The notes below the pieces were generated by a model. That model was not told the DNA's origin, did no database searches, and was given only the letters and a program-made list of their open reading frames with translations. The translations under genes were made by a program, and so were the position numbers. Source: Deltaproteobacteria bacterium (GTDB taxonomy: Bacteria > Desulfobacterota > Desulfarculia > Adiutricales > Adiutricaceae). From it: 16,744 nucleotides of DNA. The stretch spans positions 1 through 16,744 of the forward strand of contig JAITLH010000020.1 in assembly GCA_031277995.1 (NCBI GenBank), in the 5' to 3' direction. Positions 1 through 7,518 of this stretch are shown here, in pieces; positions within the stretch are counted from its first letter, which is position 1; every line of letters begins with the position of its first letter.

Positions 1-1176
1 CGGCCATGAATTTGGCCGCCTTGAAATACCAGGCGGCCACGTAGTCGATTTTTCCGGCCCCGGGGTAAGGTTTGCCATGGGGGTTTGTAAAAACCAGCGA
101 GATGTCGGCCTTTTGCCCCTGGCTTTGGTTGGAATAGCCCAAAAACGGGGGATTGCCCAAAATATATGACAATTCTTCCTTGGCTACCACCCTCTCCCAA
201 TCGAGCCCCAAAGCGTTGGCGCGTTGAATGTTGGCGCTAGGATTAACGGGAAAGCGGACGAAATTTTTCCCCAAACGTTTCGAAAATTCCAAATCCATTT
301 GGAGGTCCGTTAACCTCAGGCCGATTTGGGCTATCTGGCAAGGAAAATCTTCAATCTCGATACCGTAAAACCGCTCGAGGCTAACCTTAGGGCCAGGCGG
401 GCTATCCAAAGGCGGGGGTTTTTCAAAAGACAACACTTTTAAAATTTCCAGCTCAAGGAAACGCAATTCCCGATAGGTGACGATTAAAAAATTCCCGCAG
501 CCGCAGGCCGGGTCCAGAAACTTTAGCCGGGAAATTTTTTCATGGAAACGCTTTAGCCCTTCGGGGCCAGCCTTGAGGGCCTTAAACTCCTCCCACAACT
601 CGTCCAAAAATAACGGACCAATGACTTTTAGGATGTTTCCTTCGCTAGTGTAATGGGCCCCTATTTCCCGCCTTTGGCCCTTTTCCATCACCCCTTGGAG
701 CATGGCCCCAAACACGGCCGGGCTAATGGCGCTCCAATCAAAGGCCGAAGAAGTAAGTAAAATCTCCCTAACCTTTGGCCCAAACTTACCCGGGCCCTCG
801 GGCGGCGAATCCAAAAACAAGCCCCCGCTGACATAACCAAACCCCTTAAACTCCTTGGCCAAAAAGGGCGTTTTTCCTCGGGTAAGCCCAGCGCCTCAAA
901 TAACCTAGCCAGCCGCTCCGACAAATCCGACCCATCGGGCTTTGACCCCAAAACGAAATTCCCAAAACCGCGAGGCTCAAAAACCCCGGTATCCTCGGCG
1001 AAGAGACAAAAAAGAACCCGGACCAAAAAAAGCCCCAAGGCCCGTCCCCCAAAACCCTCTTCTTTCAGGGCCTGGCTTAGTCTGGCCATAAGCTCGGCCG
1101 CCCTGACGTTTACCCCATACGCGTCCTGGCAAACCCTTTCGGACCCGCGATCACCGATATCCGAGAAACTTTTCAT
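1..1176 (-). pseudogene. MmeI/type IIL-like class I SAM-dependent DNA methyltransferase, frameshifted and partial
   Basis: Seen: from the ATG at 1176 the first 105 residues include LVRVLFCLFAEDTGVFEP and DGSDLSERLARLFEAL, typical of the helical region before the methylase domain of large MmeI-like enzymes. At 861-865 the plus strand has AAAAA, where a sixth A would restore the frame. After the shift the protein continues without a stop to the window edge, with FDWSAISPAVFGAMLQGVME, GAHYTSEGNILKV, the SAM-binding motif LDPACGCGNF (488-514) and the catalytic NPPF motif (143-154). Family knowledge: such proteins (about 900-1000 residues) modify adenine, and most begin with a PD-(D/E)XK nuclease domain. 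Here the reading frame has a stop (TAA) six codons before the ATG and no nuclease domain precedes the conserved region. The gene may be a decaying orphan methylase; a sequencing or assembly error in the short A run would explain the frameshift equally well. The C-terminus lies outside the window. Confidence 0.78.
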
Positions 1177-1609
1177 GAAAATAAACCCATGTTAGGCCAA
1201 AACAAAACTTCTTTTGAGTTAACCAAAAAAACCCAAATTTTTCCAATTCTAGCACACGCCCCCAAGCCCTTAAACCGCCACCCCCAAACCAATCGATACC
1301 AATCGCAAACCGCTCTTAAACCGTTTTCGGGCCAAAACCATTCCCCCCTTTCCGATTAAGCCAGGTTTTGAGTAAAACCTCGCTCTTAAAAAAAGGCCCA
1401 TTTCGCGGCTCGCGCTTTAAACGGCCGTAAAGGGGTCTGGGAGCGATTCGGCCTCCACGAACCCCCTACCCTACCCACCCGGCCGCCAAAACGCGCCTAA
1501 GGGCCGTTTTTGACCGACCGCGGGGCATGTTTCGTTGGGGGTTGAGGTCCGGATTTTGGCTAAGGGGTTTTGGCCAAGTTAAGCGCATGGCCAGCCTTGT
1601 CCCGGCCAA

Positions 1610-1680
1610 GGCATGGCCGGATTAGGCAAGGCCGGGTAAGGCAAGGCCGGGTAAGGCACGGCCGGGTAAGGGTGGCCGGG
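1610..1680. repeat. 15-bp tandem repeat, four copies plus a partial
   Basis: Units are GGCATGGCCGGATTA (1610-1624), GGCAAGGCCGGGTAA (1625-1639 and 1640-1654) and GGCACGGCCGGGTAA (1655-1669), followed by a degraded partial copy to 1680. The array lies in intergenic DNA. It is a minisatellite-like array rather than CRISPR, since copies are directly adjacent with no spacers. Confidence 0.9.
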
Positions 1681-1970
1681 GTTTTTTTTGGGGGATAGCC
1701 GTAAGTCGTTTGGCAATAAGCGCCGCGGTAAATTTTGGGGATAGCGGATTTTGAAGCGGCAAACCATTGGGTCGTTAAGCCCAGGGGCGGTTTTTTTGGT
1801 AATTGGGGCTGGACGATAAAATGTGAATTTTTGCCTAGATGGTTACTGGAATTTTAGGCATGTTTTAATGGCCATGGGGGAGATAAATTTTCCCGTTTTG
1901 GAAAGAATATATTTTTTTAAATTAATTGGAAAAAATTAAGTAGACTTTATTATGCCAAGATTGGCAATTT

Positions 1971-2001
1971 AAGCAATTATATTTTCGTAAATTGCTTTTT
2001 T
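1971..2001 (+). terminator. Terminator-like AT-rich hairpin
   Basis: An 8-bp stem AAGCAATT/AATTGCTT surrounds an 11-base loop, and the right arm runs into TTTT on the plus strand. No gene is evident just upstream on the plus strand, so the role is uncertain; a chance structure in AT-rich sequence is possible. Confidence 0.3.
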
Positions 2002-2787
2002 ACTAAGAAATAATATTCTTATTGCTAATATTAAAAAAACAAAATAAATCTAAAATGGTTTAAGCTAGAAAAAATTATTTTGATTTGAGTTTCAACGTTA
2101 GTTAAGACAGCCCCTAACGTTAACCGGGGTGACGGAAAATGGTTTTGCCGGTCTTATGAATTTTTCTTTTCTACCCTTATCGGTATCGGACCCTTGAGAA
2201 GGGTAACATGAAGGTTCTAAGCGGTGAATATTTGTCTGTATCCTATGAAAATTTAAAGAAAAAATTTTTATGAAAATTAATTTCGGAAAAGTCTTGACAA
2301 GTCTTAATAGTTTTGGTAAATTCACAAAGTTGAGTTTGGGGGCTTGATTGAGCTTCCAGCTTGTTCTTCTTCGCGCATTATCAAACCGCCTTTGTTGAAC
2401 TCGCCTCGGTTTTTATTTGAACTTGCCTCTAACCAACCCCATTAAAAATTAAATATTTTGGTTTAAACCGCGTAAATCATGGTTGGGACTAATACCATAG
2501 CCCTGGCAATACCCCAAAACTATATTTAGCGTTTGAGATGAAACCAGAACCCATATGTCGTGGTCGCTTAGTCACTAGATGGGCGGGTGACTGACTGGAG
2601 AGGTAGCTTATAGGTCTCACTTTTACAAAAAATTAACCACACTAATGGCCAAATCTTGGGCCAGGGGCTAGCCGGTCCTGACTTCCGGAAGCCTCAGCCG
2701 AATTTTGGAATATTAGCCAGTAGCGTCAATAAATGTCTTATGGCTCACTAACCATGTTACGTTTAACTTTTTTAACATATAAATAAT

Positions 2788-2810
2788 ATAATTATTTTCA
2801 AAATAATTAT
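2788..2810. repeat. Perfect 11-bp A/T inverted repeat before the transposase-like gene
   Basis: ATAATTATTTT (2788-2798), a single C, and AAAATAATTAT (2800-2810) form a perfect palindrome ending 16 bases before the GTG start at 2827. It could be an operator or an RNA hairpin near the ribosome-binding site. The surrounding DNA is nearly all A/T, so coincidence is not excluded. Confidence 0.45.
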
Positions 2811-2826
2811 TTATAGGAAAATAACC

Positions 2827-3753
2827 GTGTCAAAAAAACTAATAGCACTATCCCAGGCTAACGTTATCTTTCATTTAATCGGTATTTGTATAACAAAGAC
2901 TTTTTTAAATGTTAAGATAGGCAGGACTTATGTCTGGTGTATATTATCACAAATATGCAAGTCTAAGTCAGAACAGCATACGAATAAAACCTTTAAAATT
3001 ACCGATGATGTATTATTAAATGTGTTATCAGAAAACCATAAGGCTATACACCCAAATTATAAACATGATATCGGTTTTTTAAAATATTTAGTAGATAAAG
3101 GCGAATTTTTACTAAAACGATATAACAAAAAATTAGAAAAAATATTTTTCAATGCTATGTCTTATGGTAATTTTGAATATTTTGTTGATCAATTATTAAA
3201 TCTTATGCCTTTTTTTAAATTTAAAAATATTAGAAAAACTTTTATTGAGGCTTATGAAAATTTTTATGAAAATTGGTTAAACATAAGCCTTACAAATAGC
3301 TGTTCATTTATTTTCGTCTTTGTACTCCCACATATAAATATGCGAACAAAAGATAGAGAATATATTTATATATGTTTTGGTATAACTAAAAATGGAAATT
3401 TCAAGTTATTATCAGTTAAAAAGCATTATTCATATCTTACTAGCCATTGGTTATTTACATTCAAAGAACTTAAAACGCGTGGCCTTGGAGCCCCGTTAAG
3501 GGTGTTAGCGTTAGATGATTTGGCTGTCGCGGATGTCCTTAGAAATATCTATCCGGACTACAAGGTGGACGAGTCTAAACCGCCAAAAAAAGCCCTCAAA
3601 CTCCTAAAGTTGTTAAAACACATGACCGAAAACTTTAGGCTGGACTGTATCGATAACGGCGTAAGAGACTTCGTTTACCTTGACACCACGGTGACCTATA
3701 CCGGCATGGAGGTTGACTTCATCCCCTGGATCCCGACCTTCAGTCCTGACTAG
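2827..3753 (+). CDS. Hypothetical protein with weak IS256/Mutator transposase-like similarity
   Basis: A 308-residue frame starts with GTG at 2827; AGGAAA lies about nine bases upstream. I do not recognise the N-terminal 130 residues. Residues about 145-245 read like the middle of an IS256/Mutator-type DDE transposase: YENW, then EYIYICFGITKNGNFKLL, then WLFTFKELKTRGL, then VLALDDLAVADVLRNIYPDY. The last aligns with the family's second-aspartate region (…VDGLKGFPEAIEAVFP). The first catalytic aspartate (family 'DALYVK') appears replaced, as the equivalent stretch is VLPHINMR. The catalytic C-terminal part is absent or unrelated, so transposition activity is doubtful. DNA is very AT-rich to about 3470 and then becomes GC-richer like the neighbouring genes. 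A terminator follows at 3848. Alternative: a lineage-specific protein unrelated to transposases. Confidence 0.5.
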   Translation: MSKKLIALSQANVIFHLIGICITKTFLNVKIGRTYVWCILSQICKSKSEQHTNKTFKITDDVLLNVLSENHKAIHPNYKHDIGFLKYLVDKGEFLLKRYNKKLEKIFFNAMSYGNFEYFVDQLLNLMPFFKFKNIRKTFIEAYENFYENWLNISLTNSCSFIFVFVLPHINMRTKDREYIYICFGITKNGNFKLLSVKKHYSYLTSHWLFTFKELKTRGLGAPLRVLALDDLAVADVLRNIYPDYKVDESKPPKKALKLLKLLKHMTENFRLDCIDNGVRDFVYLDTTVTYTGMEVDFIPWIPTFSPD

Positions 3754-3847
3754 CCATGGCGCCGCGGCCCCATAAGGCCGATCCCCTCGTTATGGCCGAG
3801 CCGGTTCCCCTTCCTTCCGGGGCCATTTTGGCCCCGAACGAATTTTG

Positions 3848-3876
3848 AAAGAGCGCCCTCACGCGGGCGCTTTTTT
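3848..3876 (+). terminator. Rho-independent terminator after the transposase-like gene
   Basis: AGCGCCC (3852-3858) pairs with GGGCGCT (3865-3871) across a 6-base loop and is followed by a T run. Flanking AAAG and TTTT extend the stem with one G·U pair. It lies about 95 bases after the stop at 3753. Confidence 0.85.
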
Positions 3877-4430
3877 ATTAACCAAAATCCCTTCCTCCGC
3901 TAAATTTACTCCCAAATTCACCATTCTCAGGCCCAAAAATCAAAATCGATTATTACCGTAGCGACATAAAATTATATATAAGCCAATAATTATGGCACTT
4001 ATTTTGCTTATTTAATTAAACGCGGTTATGATTTATTATAAATCTTATCATCGATCCATCATTGGCTTAACGCTAGGCGTTTTGAAAAGATCTGGGGTTC
4101 TCCCTTGGCCGGCCCACAAACGCGAGTTTGGCCGGTTTTGGTTAAGCCCTTAGCTGGCCAAAGCCTATTTGGCCGCGAAAGGCAGCGGGTACGGGTAAGG
4201 ACTGAAAAGGGCCATTAAAAACTATACCGGCTCGAAAATATTTGATATATTCGTTTGGCGACCATCGGTTGTCAAATTATGGACCCGGCCAGGGCTGGGG
4301 CTTGAAGAAGGTTTTTTTAGTTTATTTAATTTGTTTTACGGTTAAAAGATGAGAATCGTAAGAATCGTATGGTATTTTTTAAGCCAGGCTTTTTTATTTT
4401 AACGTTTTATTTGATTTTTAGGAGTAACTT
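3877..4430. other. Intergenic region upstream of the PQQ glucose dehydrogenase gene
   Basis: About 550 bases without a gene. It is AT-rich around 3960-4070 and again near 4300-4425. A hairpin at 4109-4135 (CCGGC and CAAAC arms, GCGA tetraloop, a CCA bulge) is followed by TTTT. A tandem direct repeat of AGAATCGTA occupies 4352-4369, about 60 bases before the start codon, where a regulator could bind. I see no confident promoter; TTGCTT at 4004 and TATGAT at 4027 have 17-base spacing but are about 400 bases upstream. Confidence 0.5.
4352..4369. repeat. Tandem 9-bp direct repeat AGAATCGTA
   Basis: Two exact adjacent copies (4352-4360 and 4361-4369) lie about 60 bases upstream of the glucose dehydrogenase start codon. 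The position fits a regulatory site, but nothing identifies the regulator. Confidence 0.4.
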
Positions 4431-5831
4431 ATGTCGTTTAGAAGGTTGATTGGTTTTTTCCCGCTTTTTATTTTAACCGCCCTTTTGGCCGTTTTGGTTT
4501 CCGACAAGCTCTGGGCCGCGGCCGGGGACGAGATCGCCGTGGCCGAACCCTTTGGTGGCCAAGTGATTTTGGAGGGCTTGGAATCGCCCTGGAACATGGT
4601 TTGGGGGCCGGGCGGGGAGCTTTGGATTACCGAACGTCAAGGAAAGAGAGTGATTTCCGTCGATCCGGCCACCGGAAAAAAGGAAGTTTTGGTCCAGATA
4701 GACGAGGTTTTTACCGGACCCCAGCATGAGGGCTTATTGGGCCTGGCCCTGGCCCCTGATTTTGATTCCTCGGGCCTGGTTTACCTAACCTACACTTACA
4801 AAGATGGAGACCAAGAACTGCAAAAAATCGTCAGTTTTAAGTACGACCGGGCCGGGAAAAAATTGACCGAGCCCAAGGACGTTTTTTTGGGGCTCCCGGC
4901 CTGGAATGACCATCAGGGCGGGCGGCTGGTTTTTGGCCCGGACGGGTCCTTGTATTTAAGCAAAGGCGAGATGGGCAGTAACCAGGGGGCCAACCGCTGT
5001 CGGCCAAATTACGCCCAAAGGCTACCCACGGCCAAGGAAGTCGAGGCCAAGGATTGGACGGCTTACGTTGGCAAAATCTTGCGTTTTAAGCCCGACGGGG
5101 GCATCCCCGAGGATAACCCGACCTTGGAGGGCGTCAAAAGCCACGTGTTTACCCTGGGCCATCGCAATCCCCAAGGGCTTAAGTTTATCGGGGACAGGCT
5201 TTTTTCGGTCGAGCAGGGGCCCTCAACCGACGACGAATTGAACATACTGGTGAAAGGTGGCAATTACGGCTGGCCCTTAATCGCCGGTTACCCTGACGAT
5301 CAAGCTTACGGGTACATAAACTGGTCGGCCGTGGCCGGCTGCGACAAAATAGACGCCTCGGTATATCTCCCCCCCGATCAACCCATGGAGAAAGAGACCA
5401 AGTGGAACCGGGAAGATTTCAAGGAACCCATCAAGACCTTTTTTACCGTGCCCAGTTTTTATAACTTCCAGGACGCCAAGTTTGGCCAGCTCGCTTACCT
5501 GGGCTGGGCCACCATCGCCCCGGCCAGTTTGGATTACTACCCGAAAGACGGGCCCATTAAGGCTTGGCGAAACTCCGTTCTCATCTCGAGCCTAAAAAAC
5601 GGCGCCGTTTACCGCGTGCCCCTGTCCGAGGATCAAAAGCAGGCCCAAGGCGACGTCATAAAGTACTTTCACACCGCCAACCGTTACCGCCAGGTCTTGG
5701 TCAGCCAGGACGGTAAATCCATCTACGTCATTACCGACAAAACCGGAAACCTTTTGGACGAAAACGGTCTCCCGACCCAAACGCCCGCCAATCCCGGGGC
5801 CCTGATCGCCTTCGAATACAAGGGAGAGTAA
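4431..5831 (+). CDS. gdhB: Soluble PQQ-dependent glucose (aldose) dehydrogenase, GdhB-like
   Basis: Oxidises glucose or other aldoses to lactones in the periplasm using PQQ. The 466-residue product starts with a Sec signal peptide (residues 1 to about 31, ending KLWAAA). The rest follows the GSDH beta-propeller: QHEGLLGLALAPDF (98-111), NDHQGGRLVFGPDG with the catalytic-base histidine H161 (Acinetobacter His144 equivalent), TAYVGKILRFKPDG, TLGHRNPQGL with R245-N246, EQGPSTDDELN followed by VKGGNYGWPLIAGY, and near the end NRYR (417-420) with the paired PQQ-binding arginines. The C-terminus (NPGALIAFEYK) also matches soluble GDH. The length is close to the Acinetobacter enzyme (478 with signal). 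The residue matching Gln76 of soluble GDH is His99, as in the wider PQQ sugar dehydrogenase family, so the exact sugar is uncertain. TTAGGAGTAAC gives a good ribosome-binding site. A terminator follows, so it is probably monocistronic. No pqq genes are in the window. Confidence 0.88.
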   Translation: MSFRRLIGFFPLFILTALLAVLVSDKLWAAAGDEIAVAEPFGGQVILEGLESPWNMVWGPGGELWITERQGKRVISVDPATGKKEVLVQIDEVFTGPQHEGLLGLALAPDFDSSGLVYLTYTYKDGDQELQKIVSFKYDRAGKKLTEPKDVFLGLPAWNDHQGGRLVFGPDGSLYLSKGEMGSNQGANRCRPNYAQRLPTAKEVEAKDWTAYVGKILRFKPDGGIPEDNPTLEGVKSHVFTLGHRNPQGLKFIGDRLFSVEQGPSTDDELNILVKGGNYGWPLIAGYPDDQAYGYINWSAVAGCDKIDASVYLPPDQPMEKETKWNREDFKEPIKTFFTVPSFYNFQDAKFGQLAYLGWATIAPASLDYYPKDGPIKAWRNSVLISSLKNGAVYRVPLSEDQKQAQGDVIKYFHTANRYRQVLVSQDGKSIYVITDKTGNLLDENGLPTQTPANPGALIAFEYKGE

Positions 5832-5861
5832 AAAAACCCATTAACCAGCCCCGGCCAAGCC

Positions 5862-5913
5862 TGTCAAGCTTGTCAAGCCTGTCAAGCTTGGCCTGGCTTG
5901 GCTTGGCTTGGCA
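5862..5913. repeat. 9-bp and 5-bp tandem repeats after the glucose dehydrogenase gene
   Basis: TGTCAAGCT, TGTCAAGCC, TGTCAAGCT (5862-5888) run directly into TGGCC, TGGCT three times, TGGCA (5889-5913). They lie between the gdhB stop and its terminator and would be in the 3' untranslated RNA. Confidence 0.85.
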
Positions 5914-5941
5914 TAACTTAGTTTAGCTTGGCTTTGAGATA

Positions 5942-5984
5942 GGCCGAAAACCCCCGCCCCTGGGCCGGGGTTTTCGGCCTTTTT
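5942..5984 (+). terminator. Strong Rho-independent terminator after gdhB
   Basis: A perfect 13-bp stem, GGCCGAAAACCCC (5942-5954) with GGGGTTTTCGGCC (5967-5979), is followed by TTTTT. The stem is symmetric, so only the T run on the plus strand gives the direction. It separates gdhB from the phn locus. Confidence 0.93.
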
Positions 5985-6039
5985 GTTTGGGCGCGGCCAC
6001 GGGGCGTTTTGGTTTTTTTTGACCTTTCGCTAAAGAATT

Positions 6040-6069
6040 TTGAAAAATTTTACCAAAACGAAACATTAT
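6040..6069 (+). promoter_or_regulatory. Candidate sigma-70-type promoter for the phn importer genes
   Basis: TTGAAA (6040-6045, five of six matches to the -35 consensus), an 18-base spacer and CATTAT (6064-6069, four of six to the -10) lie about 125 bases before phnD1 and after the gdhB terminator, the expected place for the operon promoter. No convincing Pho box is visible, so phosphate control is not shown by the sequence. Matches this good are common in A/T-rich DNA. Confidence 0.3.
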
Positions 6070-6194
6070 TTTCGCGCCGGTTTTATAAAATCTTGGCTCA
6101 TCGAAGCGAAAAAAATAAACGGCGGATGGGGCTTACCGGACTTATTGCCGGTTAGTCGTTTTGGCGTAACCAGCGCCCTGGGCGGGAGGACATT

Positions 6195-7268
6195 ATGGGT
6201 AAAAACTTAAATAATCATAAGTTGGGGGCGGGTCTTTTTTTACTGGCCGCGCGCGCTTTGGTGGCCTGGGCGGGGCTGGGCTTGGCCGGTTTGGGCTTGG
6301 CCGGCTTGGCCTTGGCCGGCGTGGGCTTGGCCGGCGCGGGCTTGGCCGACGGGGCTTTGGCCGACGGGGAGGAAATTATTTTTGGGATCATTTCGACCGA
6401 ATCGACCCAAAACCTTAGGAAGAACTGGGAGCCCTTACTTAAGGACCTGGGCCGGGAAACGGGGCTGGAGGTTAAGGCCCTGTTCGCGTCGGACTATGGG
6501 GGGATTGTCGAGGGCATGCGGTTTGGCAAGGTCGATTTGGCTTGGTTTGGCAATAAGTCGGCCATCGAGGCGGTCGATAGGGCCGGCGGGGAAGTATTTT
6601 TAAAAACCGTGGACGCCGACGGAAGCGGGGGCTATTACTCGCACATCATAGCCAACGTCAATTCGCCCTTAAACTCGGTCGAAGACATGCTAAGGGAGGC
6701 CAAGAACCTAAACTTTGGTAACGGGGATCCCAATTCCACGTCCGGGTATCTGGTGCCGGGGTATTACGTTTTCGCCGCGAGGGGCTTGGATCCCAGAAGG
6801 GTTTTCAAAAGGACGGTTAACGCCAACCATGAAGGAAACGCCCTCTCGGTGGCCGCGGGCCAGGTGGACGTGGCCACCAGCAATAACGAATCCTTAAAGC
6901 GCCTCCAGGCCACGGCCCCGGAAAAGAGGAAGCTAATAAAAGTAATCTGGACCAGCCCGTTAATTCCCAGCGATCCCTTGGTTTGGAGAAAGGACTTGGA
7001 GCCGGGGATAAAGAAAAAAATCCGGGATTTTTTCTTGGCTTACGGAAAAAGGGGGGTGGCCAGGGAGGCGGAGATTTTGGGCGCGATGGGCTGGAAGGGT
7101 TTTGAGCCCTCGGATAACGATCAGCTCATGCCCATTCGCCAACTGGAACTTTTTAGGGAAAAGAAAGGCTTGGCTGACCGGGAAAAGTTAAACGAGGACC
7201 AAAAAGAGCGGCTAAGGGAAATCGAAAAGGAACTTAAGGAATTGGAAACCAAGATGGCCCAATCGTGA
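6195..7268 (+). CDS. phnD: Phosphonate ABC transporter periplasmic binding protein PhnD (first copy)
   Basis: Captures phosphonates in the periplasm and delivers them to PhnE/PhnC. The 357-residue product matches E. coli PhnD from IIFGIISTES (61-70) to its C-terminal helix. Ligand residues known from E. coli PhnD are conserved: Y101, Y147, S181/T182 in GDPNSTSG, H212, E232 and D260, so phosphonate binding is expected. One nearby change from E. coli and from the second copy is F118 in AWFGN, where both have Tyr. The signal peptide is odd: residues 26-58 are pentapeptide repeats of the AGLGL type made by a 15-bp tandem repeat, giving a long Ala/Gly/Leu hydrophobic stretch; cleavage may follow A51 or A56. 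The start has a strong ribosome-binding site, GGGAGGA. A duplicate (phnD2) lies beyond phnC. Confidence 0.95.
   Translation: MGKNLNNHKLGAGLFLLAARALVAWAGLGLAGLGLAGLALAGVGLAGAGLADGALADGEEIIFGIISTESTQNLRKNWEPLLKDLGRETGLEVKALFASDYGGIVEGMRFGKVDLAWFGNKSAIEAVDRAGGEVFLKTVDADGSGGYYSHIIANVNSPLNSVEDMLREAKNLNFGNGDPNSTSGYLVPGYYVFAARGLDPRRVFKRTVNANHEGNALSVAAGQVDVATSNNESLKRLQATAPEKRKLIKVIWTSPLIPSDPLVWRKDLEPGIKKKIRDFFLAYGKRGVAREAEILGAMGWKGFEPSDNDQLMPIRQLELFREKKGLADREKLNEDQKERLREIEKELKELETKMAQS
6270..6368 (+). repeat. 15-bp tandem repeat coding the phnD1 signal peptide
   Basis: About six and a half units related to GGGCTTGGCCGGCGC encode A-G-L-G-L, A-G-L-G-L, A-G-L-A-L, A-G-V-G-L, A-G-A-G-L, A-D-G-A-L, A-D-G. 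The unit is in frame, so copy-number change would lengthen or shorten the signal peptide without a frameshift. Confidence 0.9.
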
Positions 7269-7355
7269 AACCGGCCGTTTTCCCAAACTTGGCCCACCAC
7301 CTTTGAGTGCCCTTTGAAGGGCGCTTTGGGGAGCCGGTCCTGGGTCCGGGTTGGG

Positions 7356-7393
7356 AAAATTATTGGCCCCCCGAAGGTGGGGCGATAATTTTT
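7356..7393 (+). terminator. Hairpin with T run between phnD1 and phnC
   Basis: AAAATTAT (7356-7363) pairs with ATAATTTT (7385-7392), continued inward by T·G, G-C and a C/G stem with one bulged G, and followed by T and then CC. It lies in the 250-base gap between phnD1 and phnC. It could be a partial terminator that leaves phnD1 more strongly expressed than phnC, common when a binding-protein gene comes first. GATAATTTT is repeated just downstream at 7396. Confidence 0.5.
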
Positions 7394-7518
7394 CCGATAA
7401 TTTTACCGAGAGTAAACATAGTCTTTACATTGGGTTTTTATAATTCCAAAGCAAGGACAGAAAACCAAAGAGTCATTCTACCTAAATTCCCGTCGAAAGA
7501 TGGATCCAAGGAGATTTC

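Larger units (their letters stand above)
1177..2826. other. Long intergenic region, no convincing gene
   Basis: About 1.65 kb in which I find no supported protein or RNA gene. The first part (1177-1800) resembles the rest of the window in base composition and carries a 15-bp tandem repeat. From about 1850 to 2820 it becomes AT-rich, with long A/T runs, a terminator-like hairpin near 1971-2001, a short inverted repeat AACGTTA/TAACGTT at 2094-2121, and an 11-bp inverted repeat around one base at 2788-2810. Short open frames here have no recognisable motifs or good ribosome-binding sites. The composition change suggests acquired or decaying DNA next to the transposase-like gene. Confidence 0.6.

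Noticed and set aside
2098..2325. Minus-strand 75-residue frame
   Set aside because: It lies in AT-rich DNA with no recognisable motif, no good ribosome-binding site and no neighbours suggesting a gene.
1177..2826. tRNA or other structured RNA gene
   Set aside because: I looked for T-loop-like GTTCRA and acceptor pairing and saw none; a covariance-model scan would be the decisive test.
5862..5888. Pho box made of CTGTCAA-like direct repeats
   Set aside because: The spacing is 9 bases rather than the 11 of PhoB sites, and the repeats lie upstream of the gdhB terminator, in its 3' end, not in a promoter.
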